A stretch of DNA of 64,000 nt from positions 1-64,000 of the forward strand of contig JBCCXD010000003.1 of the NCBI GenBank assembly GCA_039192165.1, read 5' to 3'. The notes under the pieces were generated by a model. It made no database searches. It saw nothing but the letters and a program-made list of their open reading frames with translations, and was not told where the DNA came from. Both the position numbers and the translations under genes were made by a program. Shown in pieces: positions 54,344 to 63,334 of this stretch. How positions within the stretch are numbered: position 1 is the stretch's first letter; each line of letters begins with the position of its first letter. This DNA comes from Dinoroseobacter sp039192165 (GTDB lineage Bacteria > Pseudomonadota > Alphaproteobacteria > Rhodobacterales > Rhodobacteraceae).

Positions 54344-56080
54344 CTATGCGAGCGCAAAGCCCGGAATCGTGCCGCGCAGGATCGTTTCCTGCTCGCCGTC
54401 AAGTTTCGACAAACCACTAAGCGCTTCTCGGGCGTCGTCAGACGATCCCCAATCGCGGTCTAGGTCCGGCCATGGAATTGAGGAGATCAGAAGCTGAGTG
54501 TAGGCGTGCTGCGGATCGCCGATCACGTCATGCGGCGGCCCGGCCTCAACCACGTGGCCCTTGTAAAGTACCATGACATAGTCCGAGACGTGATAGGCCG
54601 TCGCCAGATCATGCGTGATATAAATGATCGAGATACCGTGGCGGTCCTTCAAGTCGTGAATGTTCTTGAGGATCGTCGCTCGGAGCGAGGCATCGACCAT
54701 AGACACAGGCTCATCTGCAATCAGCAGCTTCGGGCTGAGCATCAGTGCACGGGCCACGATTAACCGCTGCCGCTGGCCACCGGACAATTGGTGCGGGTAC
54801 CGGCCCAGCACGGTTTCTGGCGCAAGTCCTACAGCGCGGCAGGCCTCCTCCATCGCCTCGGTCGTGTGGTCTGCGCCTTTTGACAGACCGAACCGCTCGA
54901 ACGGGAACTTGAGCGTGTGATTCACCCGGTAGAACGGGTTGAAGCAAGCGTAGGGGTCCTGAAACACAGCCTGCACTTCCTTTCGGAAGGTCAGCGCTTC
55001 GTCTGCCGACTGCCGGTTGATGTCGCGCCCCTTGAACAGAACCTCGCCTTCGGTGGGCGCATTGAAGCCGAGCATCAGGCTGCCCATGGTCGATTTACCG
55101 GAGCCGGACTGCCCCACGATGGAGATGATCTTGGGCACCTCGCCATCGAGCGTGAAACTCATCGGATGCAGAGCTGTGACGCTGCCATATTGCTTGGTGA
55201 CGTTGCGCAGCTCCAAAAGAGGCGTGCCGTCTTCGGTCTTGAACCCTTCAGCCGACTTGGCTGGAGCCGGATCGAGGAAGCTTTCGCCCCCGACCAGTGG
55301 GACGGACGAAATCAGCTCCTGCGTGTAGGGGTGTTGGGGTGTTTCGATGATCTGACGGACGGGGCCGAACTCCACCAGTTCACCTTTTTTTAGTACGGCG
55401 ATGTCATCGACGGACTGCGCCATCAAGCCCATGTCATGCCCGATCAGGATCAGACCGGCCCCGATTTTCGCCTGCACATCGCGCAAGGTCTGCATGACAT
55501 GGCGCTGGGTTATCACGTCGAGCGCAGAAGTAGGCTCATCAGCGATGATCAGGTCCGGATCCAGGCACACGCCGATTGCGATGCACACCCGTTGTTTCAT
55601 GCCTCCGGAAAGCTCATGCGGGTAAAGCGGACCAACGATCTCGGGATCAAGGCCAACACCATTTAGCGCCGCATCAGAGCGGCGTTTCAGCTCCACATCC
55701 GTGACCGCGCCTTCATGGGCGATGATCCCGTCCCAGATCTGGTCTTCAATCCGCATCACGGGGTTCAGCGAATTCATCGCGCCTTGTGGGATATAGCTTA
55801 TCTTGCGCAAGCGGACGCGGCGCATTTCCTCTTCGCTCAGGTTGAGGATGTCTGTTTTGCCGAGCGAGTTCAGATGAATCTCACCCTCAGAAACGAAACC
55901 GGGCTTTGCCAGCATTCGCATAGCGGCAAGCGCGGTCGTCGTCTTGCCGGATCCAGATTCGCCAATAAAACCAATGCGGCGGCCTTGCGGGACCGACAGC
56001 GAGATGTCGGTGACCGCGTGCACTACACCTTTGGAGGTCGGGAAATCGATAGAGACGTTTTTGAAGTCGAGAATGGTCAC
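54344..56080 (-). CDS. Double ABC ATPase for oligosaccharide/peptide-family importer (DppD-DppF fusion)
   Basis: 578 residues from GTG 56080, which overlaps the small upstream gene by GTGA and has GGGAG upstream. Two complete ATPase halves are fused: Walker A GESGSGKTT (about residue 40), ELSGGMKQR and LIIADEPTSALD in the first, and GQSGSGKST (about 320), QLSGGQRQR and LLIADEPVSMVD in the second. Each ends with an oligopeptide-importer C-terminal region (HPYTQELISSVP, HAYTQLLISSIP). The fusion serves the two permeases encoded upstream. Confidence 0.93.
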   Translation of the reverse strand: MTILDFKNVSIDFPTSKGVVHAVTDISLSVPQGRRIGFIGESGSGKTTTALAAMRMLAKPGFVSEGEIHLNSLGKTDILNLSEEEMRRVRLRKISYIPQGAMNSLNPVMRIEDQIWDGIIAHEGAVTDVELKRRSDAALNGVGLDPEIVGPLYPHELSGGMKQRVCIAIGVCLDPDLIIADEPTSALDVITQRHVMQTLRDVQAKIGAGLILIGHDMGLMAQSVDDIAVLKKGELVEFGPVRQIIETPQHPYTQELISSVPLVGGESFLDPAPAKSAEGFKTEDGTPLLELRNVTKQYGSVTALHPMSFTLDGEVPKIISIVGQSGSGKSTMGSLMLGFNAPTEGEVLFKGRDINRQSADEALTFRKEVQAVFQDPYACFNPFYRVNHTLKFPFERFGLSKGADHTTEAMEEACRAVGLAPETVLGRYPHQLSGGQRQRLIVARALMLSPKLLIADEPVSMVDASLRATILKNIHDLKDRHGISIIYITHDLATAYHVSDYVMVLYKGHVVEAGPPHDVIGDPQHAYTQLLISSIPWPDLDRDWGSSDDAREALSGLSKLDGEQETILRGTIPGFALA

Positions 56081-56370
56081 GGCGCGCACTCCCGGATAAT
56101 TGCCCTGGTGGAGTCTTCGATTGCTTTCAGACCCTCGTCGTTGGGCAGTCCCAGACGCCCGGAGGCAGCCTCCAGGCTCAGCCACGCGTCGCGGTCGAGG
56201 GAGGTGTTGGCACGCTTCAGCCTTTCGATCTCCGATTGGGCCTGGCGCATGTCTGCGAACTTGGCGGTGACAACGATGATTGCACTTTCTATGGCCGCAC
56301 ACTCCGCTTCCTCCAGCGCCGCGGCCGGTAGCGGGGTGCAAAGAAGAGGTAAAACAAGTATAAACCGCAT
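56077..56370 (-). CDS. Small exported protein embedded in the ABC operon
   Basis: 97 residues from ATG 56370. A signal peptide (MRFILVLPLLCTPLPAAAL) is followed by a short helical protein (AAIESAIIVVTAKFADMRQA QSEIERLKR, then SLDRDAWLSLEAASGRLG) with two Cys. I do not recognise a family. It starts 14 bases after the permease gene and overlaps the ATPase gene by four bases, so it is made together with the transporter. A periplasmic accessory to uptake is the natural guess. Confidence 0.7.
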   Translation of the reverse strand: MRFILVLPLLCTPLPAAALEEAECAAIESAIIVVTAKFADMRQAQSEIERLKRANTSLDRDAWLSLEAASGRLGLPNDEGLKAIEDSTRAIIRECAP

Positions 56371-56384
56371 TTTGCCGATCCCCC

Positions 56385-57335
56385 TCACAAGCGTCTCAGA
56401 CGGGGGTTTGACACCTCGTCGAGCCCAAGATTGATCAGTAACAAACCTATGAACATAACGGCGAGCAGGATCGTTGGGATGCCCCACCACCACCACAGGT
56501 TCTGGATCAGTGCGCCGGAATTGATTGCGTCGTAGATCACGCGTCCAAGCGTCGGGACACGTTGCGGACCCAGGCCCAGAACCTCAAGCCCGACAGCTGT
56601 AACGATTGACGTCGTCACGTTCGCTATAAAGGAGCCAAAAAGATACGGAACAAGGTTTGGCAGCATCTCCCGGAACATGATGTGGCCGGTTGAGGCGCCG
56701 GAGAGGCGCGCCATCTGCACGTAGCCGGACTCGCGCATCGACAGGACTTGCGCGCGGATCAGCCGGGTCGGGGACTGCCAGACGAAACAGGCAATCAGGA
56801 TTGCCATGATGGTCAGCGAGATGTCCCCGTAAGCCGCCTGAAACACCACAAGGATCAGCAGGGGCGGAATGGTGATCATAACATCCGACCCGACACGGAT
56901 GACATCATCTACGCGCCCGCCGATAAACCCGGCGGAAAAGCCCAGAAAGATGCCGATGGACATCCCGATCAGCGAGGCCAGCACGCCTACATAAAGCGAG
57001 TTTGGCGCCCCCACGATAAGAAGCGCAAGAATGTCTTTACCGGTGACATCGGTGCCCAACGGATGGGCCCAAGAGCCCATCTGCCCGCGCATGTTTTCGA
57101 TCCCCACTGGGGCCTGACGTGGCAGGCCAGAGCCAGTGAAGACCATGTCCGTGTCCCAGAAAATGCGCCCTAGAATTCCAAGAGCGATGATACTCAATAA
57201 AAGCCCGACGCCCCAGATGAGTTTCGGATTGCGCCACGGATTGTCGAAGCGCTTCATCCGCTTGATCTGTCGTTTGGTCAGACCCAAGGCATCGGGAGCG
57301 GCGGTCTCTGGAGCGGCGGCGTTTTGATCAGTCAT
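56385..57335 (-). CDS. ABC transporter permease (DppC-type)
   Basis: 316 residues from ATG 57335 (GGAGGG upstream). It has six hydrophobic helices and the binding-protein-dependent transport signature region (VQMARLSGASTGHIMFREML PNLVPYL). A hydrophilic N-terminus ending KRFDNPWRNPKLIWG precedes the first helix, as in DppC/OppC. It starts four bases after the partner permease. Confidence 0.92.
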   Translation of the reverse strand: MTDQNAAAPETAAPDALGLTKRQIKRMKRFDNPWRNPKLIWGVGLLLSIIALGILGRIFWDTDMVFTGSGLPRQAPVGIENMRGQMGSWAHPLGTDVTGKDILALLIVGAPNSLYVGVLASLIGMSIGIFLGFSAGFIGGRVDDVIRVGSDVMITIPPLLILVVFQAAYGDISLTIMAILIACFVWQSPTRLIRAQVLSMRESGYVQMARLSGASTGHIMFREMLPNLVPYLFGSFIANVTTSIVTAVGLEVLGLGPQRVPTLGRVIYDAINSGALIQNLWWWWGIPTILLAVMFIGLLLINLGLDEVSNPRLRRL

Positions 57336-57339
57336 GTGC

Positions 57340-58347
57340 CTACCCTCCGTGTCGGATGCGGGGGTCGATAAAGGGATAGACCAGATCGACAATGAAAACA
57401 GCGAGTGCCGTCATGAGGATGATGACGAAGGAGACTCCCTGGATGACAGGGTAGTCCTGCGTGAGGATCGCGTCGTAGAGAAGTTTGCCCATCCCCGGGT
57501 AAGCGAAAATGCGTTCCACCAGAACCTGCCCTGCAACCAGCAGCCCGATCTTGAGCGCAAAGGCGGTGATCTGTGGCAGGATCGCGTTGCGGATCATGTA
57601 ACGGTAGAGGATGTACCGCGGGCGCAGGCCCTTCGCCTTGGCGAGCGTCGTGTAATCCTCTCCCTGCACCGTGATCATCAGGCCGCGCATCCCGAGCGCC
57701 CAGAAACCAAAAGTCACGACCACGATCGACAGCGCTGGAAGGAACCCGTGATAAAGAACGGAACTTACAAAATCCAAGGTCCAACCGGGCTCTACGTTCA
57801 GGCCATAGGGGCCGCTCAGCGGAAACCAGCGAAGCTGCGTAGAAAAAATGTACATCAGCAACAAGCCCGACAGGATTGGGGGGATCGAGGTAAAGACCAT
57901 TGCCGCCGGAATCAGAGCTTTCCAAAGGCGCGGGGTATGTTCCCACACCATCAACGCACCAAGCAGATTGCCTATGAAAAAAGTGATGATGAGCGAGATC
58001 ATCATCAAGCCAAGAGTCCAGGGCAGGGCGTTCGCGATCATTGTCGCTACGGGTGTCGGGAAGCTGGCTGTCGACAGGCCGAAATCAAAGGTCAGAGTGT
58101 TCTTGACGTAGAGCAGGTATTGCACGATCAGCGGCTGATCGAGCCCGAAGGTGGATCTGAGCTGCGCAAGGATCTCATCTGCATTCGCAACCGATCCGCC
58201 CCCTGCAGCCATCCGCCCAAGCGCGGCAGAGGCCGGATCCAGACCCGACAGGCGCGGTATAATCCAGATCAGGGTTGCAGCGATCAGAACGGTCAGAGCC
58301 AGGGTGCTGAGACGGTTCATCAGGTAACTGGTTGGGATGCGTCCCAT
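57340..58347 (-). CDS. ABC transporter permease (DppB-type)
   Basis: 335 residues from ATG 58347, with GAGGAGG upstream. It shows the DppB/OppB layout: first helix LALTVLIAATLIWIIP, a long periplasmic loop, FGLDQPLIVQYLLYVKNTLT FDFG, and the EAA-like loop TTLAKAKGLRPRYILYRYMI RNAILP. It pairs with the DppC-type permease encoded next. Confidence 0.92.
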   Translation of the reverse strand: MGRIPTSYLMNRLSTLALTVLIAATLIWIIPRLSGLDPASAALGRMAAGGGSVANADEILAQLRSTFGLDQPLIVQYLLYVKNTLTFDFGLSTASFPTPVATMIANALPWTLGLMMISLIITFFIGNLLGALMVWEHTPRLWKALIPAAMVFTSIPPILSGLLLMYIFSTQLRWFPLSGPYGLNVEPGWTLDFVSSVLYHGFLPALSIVVVTFGFWALGMRGLMITVQGEDYTTLAKAKGLRPRYILYRYMIRNAILPQITAFALKIGLLVAGQVLVERIFAYPGMGKLLYDAILTQDYPVIQGVSFVIILMTALAVFIVDLVYPFIDPRIRHGG

Positions 58348-58382
58348 CAGTTCCTCCTCACGATCTGATTGGGTCGTTGTGA

Positions 58383-58406
58383 AGGGCCGCTCGCGATTGC
58401 GGCCCT
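58383..58406. other. Strong hairpin between the binding-protein and permease genes
   Basis: AGGGCCGC/GCGGCCCT, an 8-bp perfect stem with an 8-base loop, lies in the 97-base gap. On the coding (minus) strand no T-run follows, so it probably protects the 3' end of the binding-protein mRNA or partly attenuates. This is a common way to make more binding protein than permease. Confidence 0.6.
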
Positions 58407-58444
58407 CCTGTCTTTTTGCCTAAGCACGTCAGCTGAGGCGGCGA

Positions 58445-60181
58445 TCATTCGGCCTTTGTCAGGTTGTGAATGATCTGGTGACCTGAATTCCAATGGAAAA
58501 ACGGATGGTTGTAGTAGTTGTCGTTCGACGGCCATCCGGTCCAGTAGGTCGTGTTAAATGGCATCAGTTTATACGCCTGCACCAGCGGGATGAACGGGAG
58601 CTCCGCATCCAGATGCTGATAGGCGTCAGCTACCATGCCCGGGATTTCCGGCGCTCCGAGTGGCATCGAGGCCATCGCATTGACCACCTCCGAATAGGCC
58701 TCGGCGGCCGGCGTGTTCCAGCGCGGTGTATTGTTGAAACCGGGTGAACGTTCGCCCACCGGAACAACGTCGGCGACGGTGTAGCGTCCCATCGATGCCC
58801 ACGGCTCGTTGACCGATCCGCAGGACAGCCATGAGTAGCTCATTTCGAACCCGCCGAAAGGCAGGACCTCGCCCCAGAAGACGGAATTCTCTACTGGGAC
58901 AGAGCGCGCATCGATCCCCGCGCGCTGGAGCTGCTCGACCACCATATCGATGGTGCGCGTATACTCGGTCGACGCCGAGTTTACGTGGATTTCGACCGCG
59001 AGCGTTTCGCCGTCCTTTGCGTAATAGTCACCGTCACGGGTCCAGCCTTCCGCTTCAAGAAGTGCCTGCCCCCCTTCCACATCAGCGCGCTCCGGCAGTC
59101 CATATCCAGCTGCGACAACTGCATCGATGAATGGACCCATCGAGCCGTATTGAGCGAACATCGTCCGACTCGCTTCCGTCGCGCCTTCTGCTGCGATATT
59201 CACGATTTGGGTCCGGTCAATGATCATCCCCACCGCTTTTCGCATGTTGGCGTTGTCCCATGGTGCCACGGTGGTGTTGATCTCAAGCTGACGTGCACAG
59301 GGGTCCGCCACTGCAAACGGGTAATCGGAATACCAGGCCATCGCATTGGCGTTCTGGGCCTGGATCGCTTCGAATGTGCCGACGGACAGGTTCTGCGCCG
59401 CGTCCATCTGGTTTGTCGCCATTAACTGCGCGCGGCTTTCTTCGCCACCGGACTCAAGAAACACGACGCGGAGCGGGTCAGGCAGGTCCTGAAAGCCAGT
59501 TTGTGCCCCCCACCAGTCGTCGTTGCGGTCCCAGATCGCCCGGTTGGACGCTGCGCTTGTGAAGGTGTAGGGCCCAGTGCCGATCGGTGGATTAAAGGTA
59601 AACGTGGCCGGGTTTTCTGCTTGGCTCCAGATATGCTCTGGCATGACGAGGAATGACCCGAAAATCCGCACACCGAAATTCTCCACAACAAAGCGCGGGT
59701 TCGCGGCGTTCAAAGTGAAACGGACAGTCAGGTCATCAACCTTTTCGACGCTGGCCACTTGGCCCCGTAGCGTTGCGACTTCGCGGGCTGTCAGTTCTTC
59801 GTTCGCCATCGCCATTTCTGTCGAGAACACCACATCATCTGCGTTGAATGCCTCGCCATCGGACCAGGTCACGCCTTCGCGCAGGGCGATCGTGAACTCG
59901 GTTGAGTCCACATTTGCTTCAAATCCTGTTGCAAGCCACGGGTCGAGGTCGCCGGTGCCGTAATTCAGAATGAACAGTGGCTCCCACATGGTCTGATGCG
60001 CGCCGTGCATCCGGCGAATGCCGGTTCCGTCGGTCATCCAGTTGAAGTTCTCCGGATCCTGTATCGTCCGGTCCAGGTCGAAAATGACCGTATCTTCTCG
60101 CGCAATATCCTGGGCCGACGCCATGCCGGCCATGGCTATCACCATGGCCGATGTCGCCAGCAGCATCCTGTTCATTCTCAT
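58445..60181 (-). CDS. ABC transporter substrate-binding protein, family 5
   Basis: 578 residues from ATG 60181 (GGAGGAAAG upstream; an ATG at 60208 has none). A signal peptide (MLLATSAMVIAMAGMASA) is followed by SBP family-5 features: FEANVDSTEFTIALREGVTW SDGEAFNADDVVF, RFVVENFGVRIFGSFLVMPEH, IGTGPYTFTSA. Family-5 proteins bind peptides, nickel chelates and also oligosaccharides. The GH38 enzyme in this operon suggests a mannoside ligand. Confidence 0.92.
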   Translation of the reverse strand: MRMNRMLLATSAMVIAMAGMASAQDIAREDTVIFDLDRTIQDPENFNWMTDGTGIRRMHGAHQTMWEPLFILNYGTGDLDPWLATGFEANVDSTEFTIALREGVTWSDGEAFNADDVVFSTEMAMANEELTAREVATLRGQVASVEKVDDLTVRFTLNAANPRFVVENFGVRIFGSFLVMPEHIWSQAENPATFTFNPPIGTGPYTFTSAASNRAIWDRNDDWWGAQTGFQDLPDPLRVVFLESGGEESRAQLMATNQMDAAQNLSVGTFEAIQAQNANAMAWYSDYPFAVADPCARQLEINTTVAPWDNANMRKAVGMIIDRTQIVNIAAEGATEASRTMFAQYGSMGPFIDAVVAAGYGLPERADVEGGQALLEAEGWTRDGDYYAKDGETLAVEIHVNSASTEYTRTIDMVVEQLQRAGIDARSVPVENSVFWGEVLPFGGFEMSYSWLSCGSVNEPWASMGRYTVADVVPVGERSPGFNNTPRWNTPAAEAYSEVVNAMASMPLGAPEIPGMVADAYQHLDAELPFIPLVQAYKLMPFNTTYWTGWPSNDNYYNHPFFHWNSGHQIIHNLTKAE

Positions 60182-60262
60182 GTCTTTCCTCCCTAGGGTC
60201 TTACTCAAATGTCGTGGCGTCCCACGAACTTGGTACCTCCAACCGCCCTCAGACGGCCGGGG

Positions 60263-60943
60263 TCATCTCAGGTAATCTAGCACACAGACGCGCGTGTCTT
60301 CGGGCAAGTCTTGATGCCGGATCTCTATTGTATGATCGCATGCGAAATCGACATCTTCGTTCTTAAAATGGCTAAGGAAACTCTCAATCCACATAGTGTT
60401 TCTTGGTTTGTAGGTCAGCGTGCGGAAATGCATCGGAATAACCAGCTTTGGCCGCACGCGATGGATCATTTTCATCAGATCCGGAAGCTCAATTGTCAGA
60501 TAGCCCCCAGCAAGTGCCAGTAGCACGTCGACATCTTCATAGAACGCGATCTGCGCGTCAGTCAGAGGATTTCCAACGTCCCCCATATGCGCGATTTTGA
60601 TGCCGTCGAGCTCAAAACGATACATACCATTCTGGCCGGGGACCTCGTGCTCCGGGTGATGGTCCCATTCTGCAGCCTCGGTGGCCTGCACGCGTAGCCC
60701 CGCCGCTTCGTCATAGCCTCCATTTTGCGCTGCCGTAAGGGCGTTGATCACAGCCGGTGTGCCCTCGATGAGATCCGCACGGCAATGGGCGCTGTCGTCG
60801 TCCGAGGAGATGATAACAAGTTCGGCGGTCTCACGGATCGGCGGATACCCCACGCCTTCAGGTGTGTAGGGGTCGGTGATCACGGAAAACCCCGCGGTAT
60901 CGGTCAGCTTGAATGCCGCGTGGCCGAGCCAGGTAATCTTCAA
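60263..60943 (-). CDS. MBL-fold (UlaG-like) metallohydrolase with degenerate metal site
   Basis: 226 residues. The fold is shown by KITWLGHAAFKLTDTAGFSV ITDPY, IAHMGDVGNPLTDAQIAF and VIPMHFRTL. In place of the usual HxHxDH motif it reads SSDDDSAH, so the bridging histidines are mostly missing and metal binding may be altered or lost. It lies between the dioxygenase gene (19 bases away) and the binding-protein gene (81 bases away) in the same operon. Confidence 0.82.
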   Translation of the reverse strand: MKITWLGHAAFKLTDTAGFSVITDPYTPEGVGYPPIRETAELVIISSDDDSAHCRADLIEGTPAVINALTAAQNGGYDEAAGLRVQATEAAEWDHHPEHEVPGQNGMYRFELDGIKIAHMGDVGNPLTDAQIAFYEDVDVLLALAGGYLTIELPDLMKMIHRVRPKLVIPMHFRTLTYKPRNTMWIESFLSHFKNEDVDFACDHTIEIRHQDLPEDTRVCVLDYLR

Positions 60944-60962
60944 AAGCTATACCCCCGGTTGA

Positions 60963-61796
60963 TCAGTTGTTGCCCACAACGTGTGGGCTTGTCGTTTGGA
61001 GTATATCGTCGTTTGTCGGACGCTTATGGTGACGCCAGTGTCCGCTGGCATCATTGCCGCGGGCGATAATTGCCTCGACGCCTTGTGCCCATTCCGGGTC
61101 TGCTATGCGAACTTCTGGCGGGCAATACCGTAGCGTAAGACCGCAGCGTCGCCGGTCGGACAGGTTTGCCCGTGACCCGTGCACCAGCATGTCAGCATGA
61201 AGTGATATTTGCCCGGCTTTCAGGGCGTTGGAAAAGGGTGCACCATAGCTTTCCGCGTCCGCTATCCCTTTGTGAAAAATGGAGTCTTCGCCCACGGCCG
61301 AAGTCCTGATTGCGCCTTTGTCATGCGTGCCGGGGATGAAAAGCATCGCGGCGTTTCCCTCGTCGGCATCATCAATGGCCAGCCACACCGTGACAGTCCG
61401 CGCCGGGGTGAGCTTCCAAAAGGATGCGTCCTGATGCCATGGCACTTGCTTCGGATCGTGGGCTTTCTTTGACAGAATTGCGCTGGCCCAGCAGATGATG
61501 TTCTCGCCAATAATGTCCTGGACGAGATCGAGAATGCGTGGTTCGGTTGCGATGTCCCAAATACCGGCCATCCGCGCCTGGTAGCAGTTGATCCCGTAGG
61601 CGCCTGCGTCTCCGAGATCAGACATCAATCTGTCGAAGTAGGTCCGGATATCCGCAATTTCTTCCGGGCTAAAAACATCAAATGGCTGAACGAAGCCCAG
61701 TTGATTGTACTGTGCGATCTGAGATGCAGACAAAAATCGGGCGGCGGGAGAGGGTACCGAGCGAAAGCTCAGATCGAGGTCCATCGAGAGTTCCAT
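60963..61796 (-). CDS. Phytanoyl-CoA dioxygenase family protein
   Basis: 277 residues from ATG 61796 (GGAGGG upstream). The Fe(II)/2-oxoglutarate site is visible: VPWHQDASFW (His121, Asp123) and SLHADMLVHGSRANLSDRRR with the second His near 206 and Arg at 216-218. The family hydroxylates small molecules and lipids. It is the first gene of the mannosidase operon, divergent from the AraC regulator, so it may modify the imported aglycone. The substrate is unknown. Confidence 0.9.
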   Translation of the reverse strand: MELSMDLDLSFRSVPSPAARFLSASQIAQYNQLGFVQPFDVFSPEEIADIRTYFDRLMSDLGDAGAYGINCYQARMAGIWDIATEPRILDLVQDIIGENIICWASAILSKKAHDPKQVPWHQDASFWKLTPARTVTVWLAIDDADEGNAAMLFIPGTHDKGAIRTSAVGEDSIFHKGIADAESYGAPFSNALKAGQISLHADMLVHGSRANLSDRRRCGLTLRYCPPEVRIADPEWAQGVEAIIARGNDASGHWRHHKRPTNDDILQTTSPHVVGNN

Positions 61797-61936
61797 ACTA
61801 TGCTGCCCTCCCCGCAACATCGCGCTTTGAAAAGATACGATGGAGATTTTGGTTTTCGCAGACCCTCACTTGACAAAAATATGTACTAAATTGATCTTTG
61901 TCGAAGGTTTCTGCAGCTGCAAAATGTCAGAAAAAC

Positions 61937-62788
61937 ATGAGACGACCACAGAAGATGTTCAGAATTGATACGTATATCGGCAAGTCCGAGGCGTTTCATT
62001 TCGTGCGTAAAGATCTTCCGGAAGCGCTGCCTCTGCTTGAGCATAATCATGATTACTTCGAGCTGATGCTGGTAGAACAAGGCCAGGTTCACCACTGGAT
62101 TAATGGTGTCGAAGAACTGCTCGGTCGCGGACACCTGGTTTTTCTGAGACCTTCAGACACTCATGCATTGCAAAGCGTACCGGGTACTGGAGCACGCATT
62201 CTGAACGTCATGTTCCGTGAGGAGACCGCCGCGCATCTGGTGGAACGGTACCAAGAAGAACTGAAAGCGAAGTTTTTTTGGCAGGGCGGTCTGTTACCGG
62301 CTGCATTGCGGCTCCACGGTCCGCAACTTGAACGCGCAGTGAACTCGCTACAAATGCTGCAAACCTCCCATCGCAGCCTCGCAAGGATAGAAAACTACCT
62401 CCTGTCGGTCATCACGCATGTTCTGGATGCCGGGGAGGGAACGGATGATCGGGCTCCCGCCTGGCTTCTTGCAGCGTGTCGCGCAGCGCGTGAGCCGAGG
62501 GTCTTTCGACAAGGCGCGAGCGGCTTTCTGGCCGAGGCAGGACGGAGCCATGAGCATGTCTGCAGACAGACGCGGAAATATCTGGGTCTCAGCCCGACCC
62601 AGTATGTGAACCGTATCCGGGTGCAGCACGCGGCCATGTTGCTGGCGGGCACGGACCGGTCGATGACGGAGTTGGCATTGTATTGTGGTTTCGAAAACCT
62701 CAGCTACTTTCATCGCCTGTTTCGCCAGCAGTATGGCACGACGCCCCGCAGCTACCGACAAAGACATCAAAAAATCGACATCGTCTGA
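61937..62788 (+). CDS. AraC-family transcriptional regulator
   Basis: 283 residues from ATG 61937 (ATG 61955 and TTG 61898 are alternatives; no clear ribosome site). A cupin-like sensor domain (LPLLEHNHDYFELMLVEQGQ VHHWINGVEELLGRGHLVFL RPSDTHAL) precedes the double HTH (SGFLAEAGRSHEHVCRQTRK YLGLSPTQYVNRIRVQHAAM LLAGTDRSMTELALYCGFEN LSYFHRLFRQQYGTTPRSYR). It is divergent from the dioxygenase-ABC-mannosidase operon and is its likely sugar-responsive activator. TTGACA at 61870 may be a -35 element for this gene. Confidence 0.88.
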   Translation: MRRPQKMFRIDTYIGKSEAFHFVRKDLPEALPLLEHNHDYFELMLVEQGQVHHWINGVEELLGRGHLVFLRPSDTHALQSVPGTGARILNVMFREETAAHLVERYQEELKAKFFWQGGLLPAALRLHGPQLERAVNSLQMLQTSHRSLARIENYLLSVITHVLDAGEGTDDRAPAWLLAACRAAREPRVFRQGASGFLAEAGRSHEHVCRQTRKYLGLSPTQYVNRIRVQHAAMLLAGTDRSMTELALYCGFENLSYFHRLFRQQYGTTPRSYRQRHQKIDIV

Positions 62789-63334
62789 TCAGTCTGAACA
62801 ACGTAGGGTTTCGACATTGGTTCAAGGCGTTCTGTGAGCTTCGGCTGACAGCGTTTAATTGGCTCAAGGAACTGGGTTTGGATACCGCGCTCTGCCCTGG
62901 CACAACGCTTGCGGGCCGAACTGGGGCGGGGTGGCGCTGGCGGCTGAAAAGCCATGTTCCACTCAAATCTGCCTATGAGTTCTGCACCCAAACGCCACAG
63001 CGAACAGCAGCTCGGTCCGCAGAGCTGACGCTCGCGCGGTTTTAGCCCGACCAATTCCGCATTGTGTCCGCTATGAACGGTTACATGGCACACTGCGCCG
63101 AAAGGTTCTCAATACAGAGTGATTCACGACAACCCACCAGGCGCAAACCATCATCAATCATTGGCTCAGTTGGCACAACCTCATCCGCCCGCATCAGGCG
63201 CCTGGCACGCGACCGCCCGTTCCAGAAACCGTACCAAAGAAAGCCCAAATCAGTGACCCACAAACAAGGGGCTATACAGTCTTCTGAAGGCGGCGAAGGC
63301 ATGGTGCATATAAGGTCGATTTCCGAGTGTATCG
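62789..63334. other. Intergenic region with a transposase remnant
   Basis: About 545 bases between the AraC gene and the acyl-CoA ligase gene. The only recognisable content is the IS3-family transposase tail at 63126-63287. The rest (62789-63125) shows no gene or structured RNA. Confidence 0.5.
63126..63287 (+). pseudogene. C-terminal remnant of an IS3-family transposase (OrfB)
   Basis: One frame reads THQAQTIINHWLSWHNLIRP then HQAPGTRPPVPETVPKKAQI SDPQTRGYTVF, ending in TGA at 63285. This is the end of the rve_3 integrase core of IS3 OrfB proteins (INxWLxxYNxxRPHxALGxRPPxPE). No upstream DDE part or terminal inverted repeats were seen, so the element is decayed. Confidence 0.8.
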
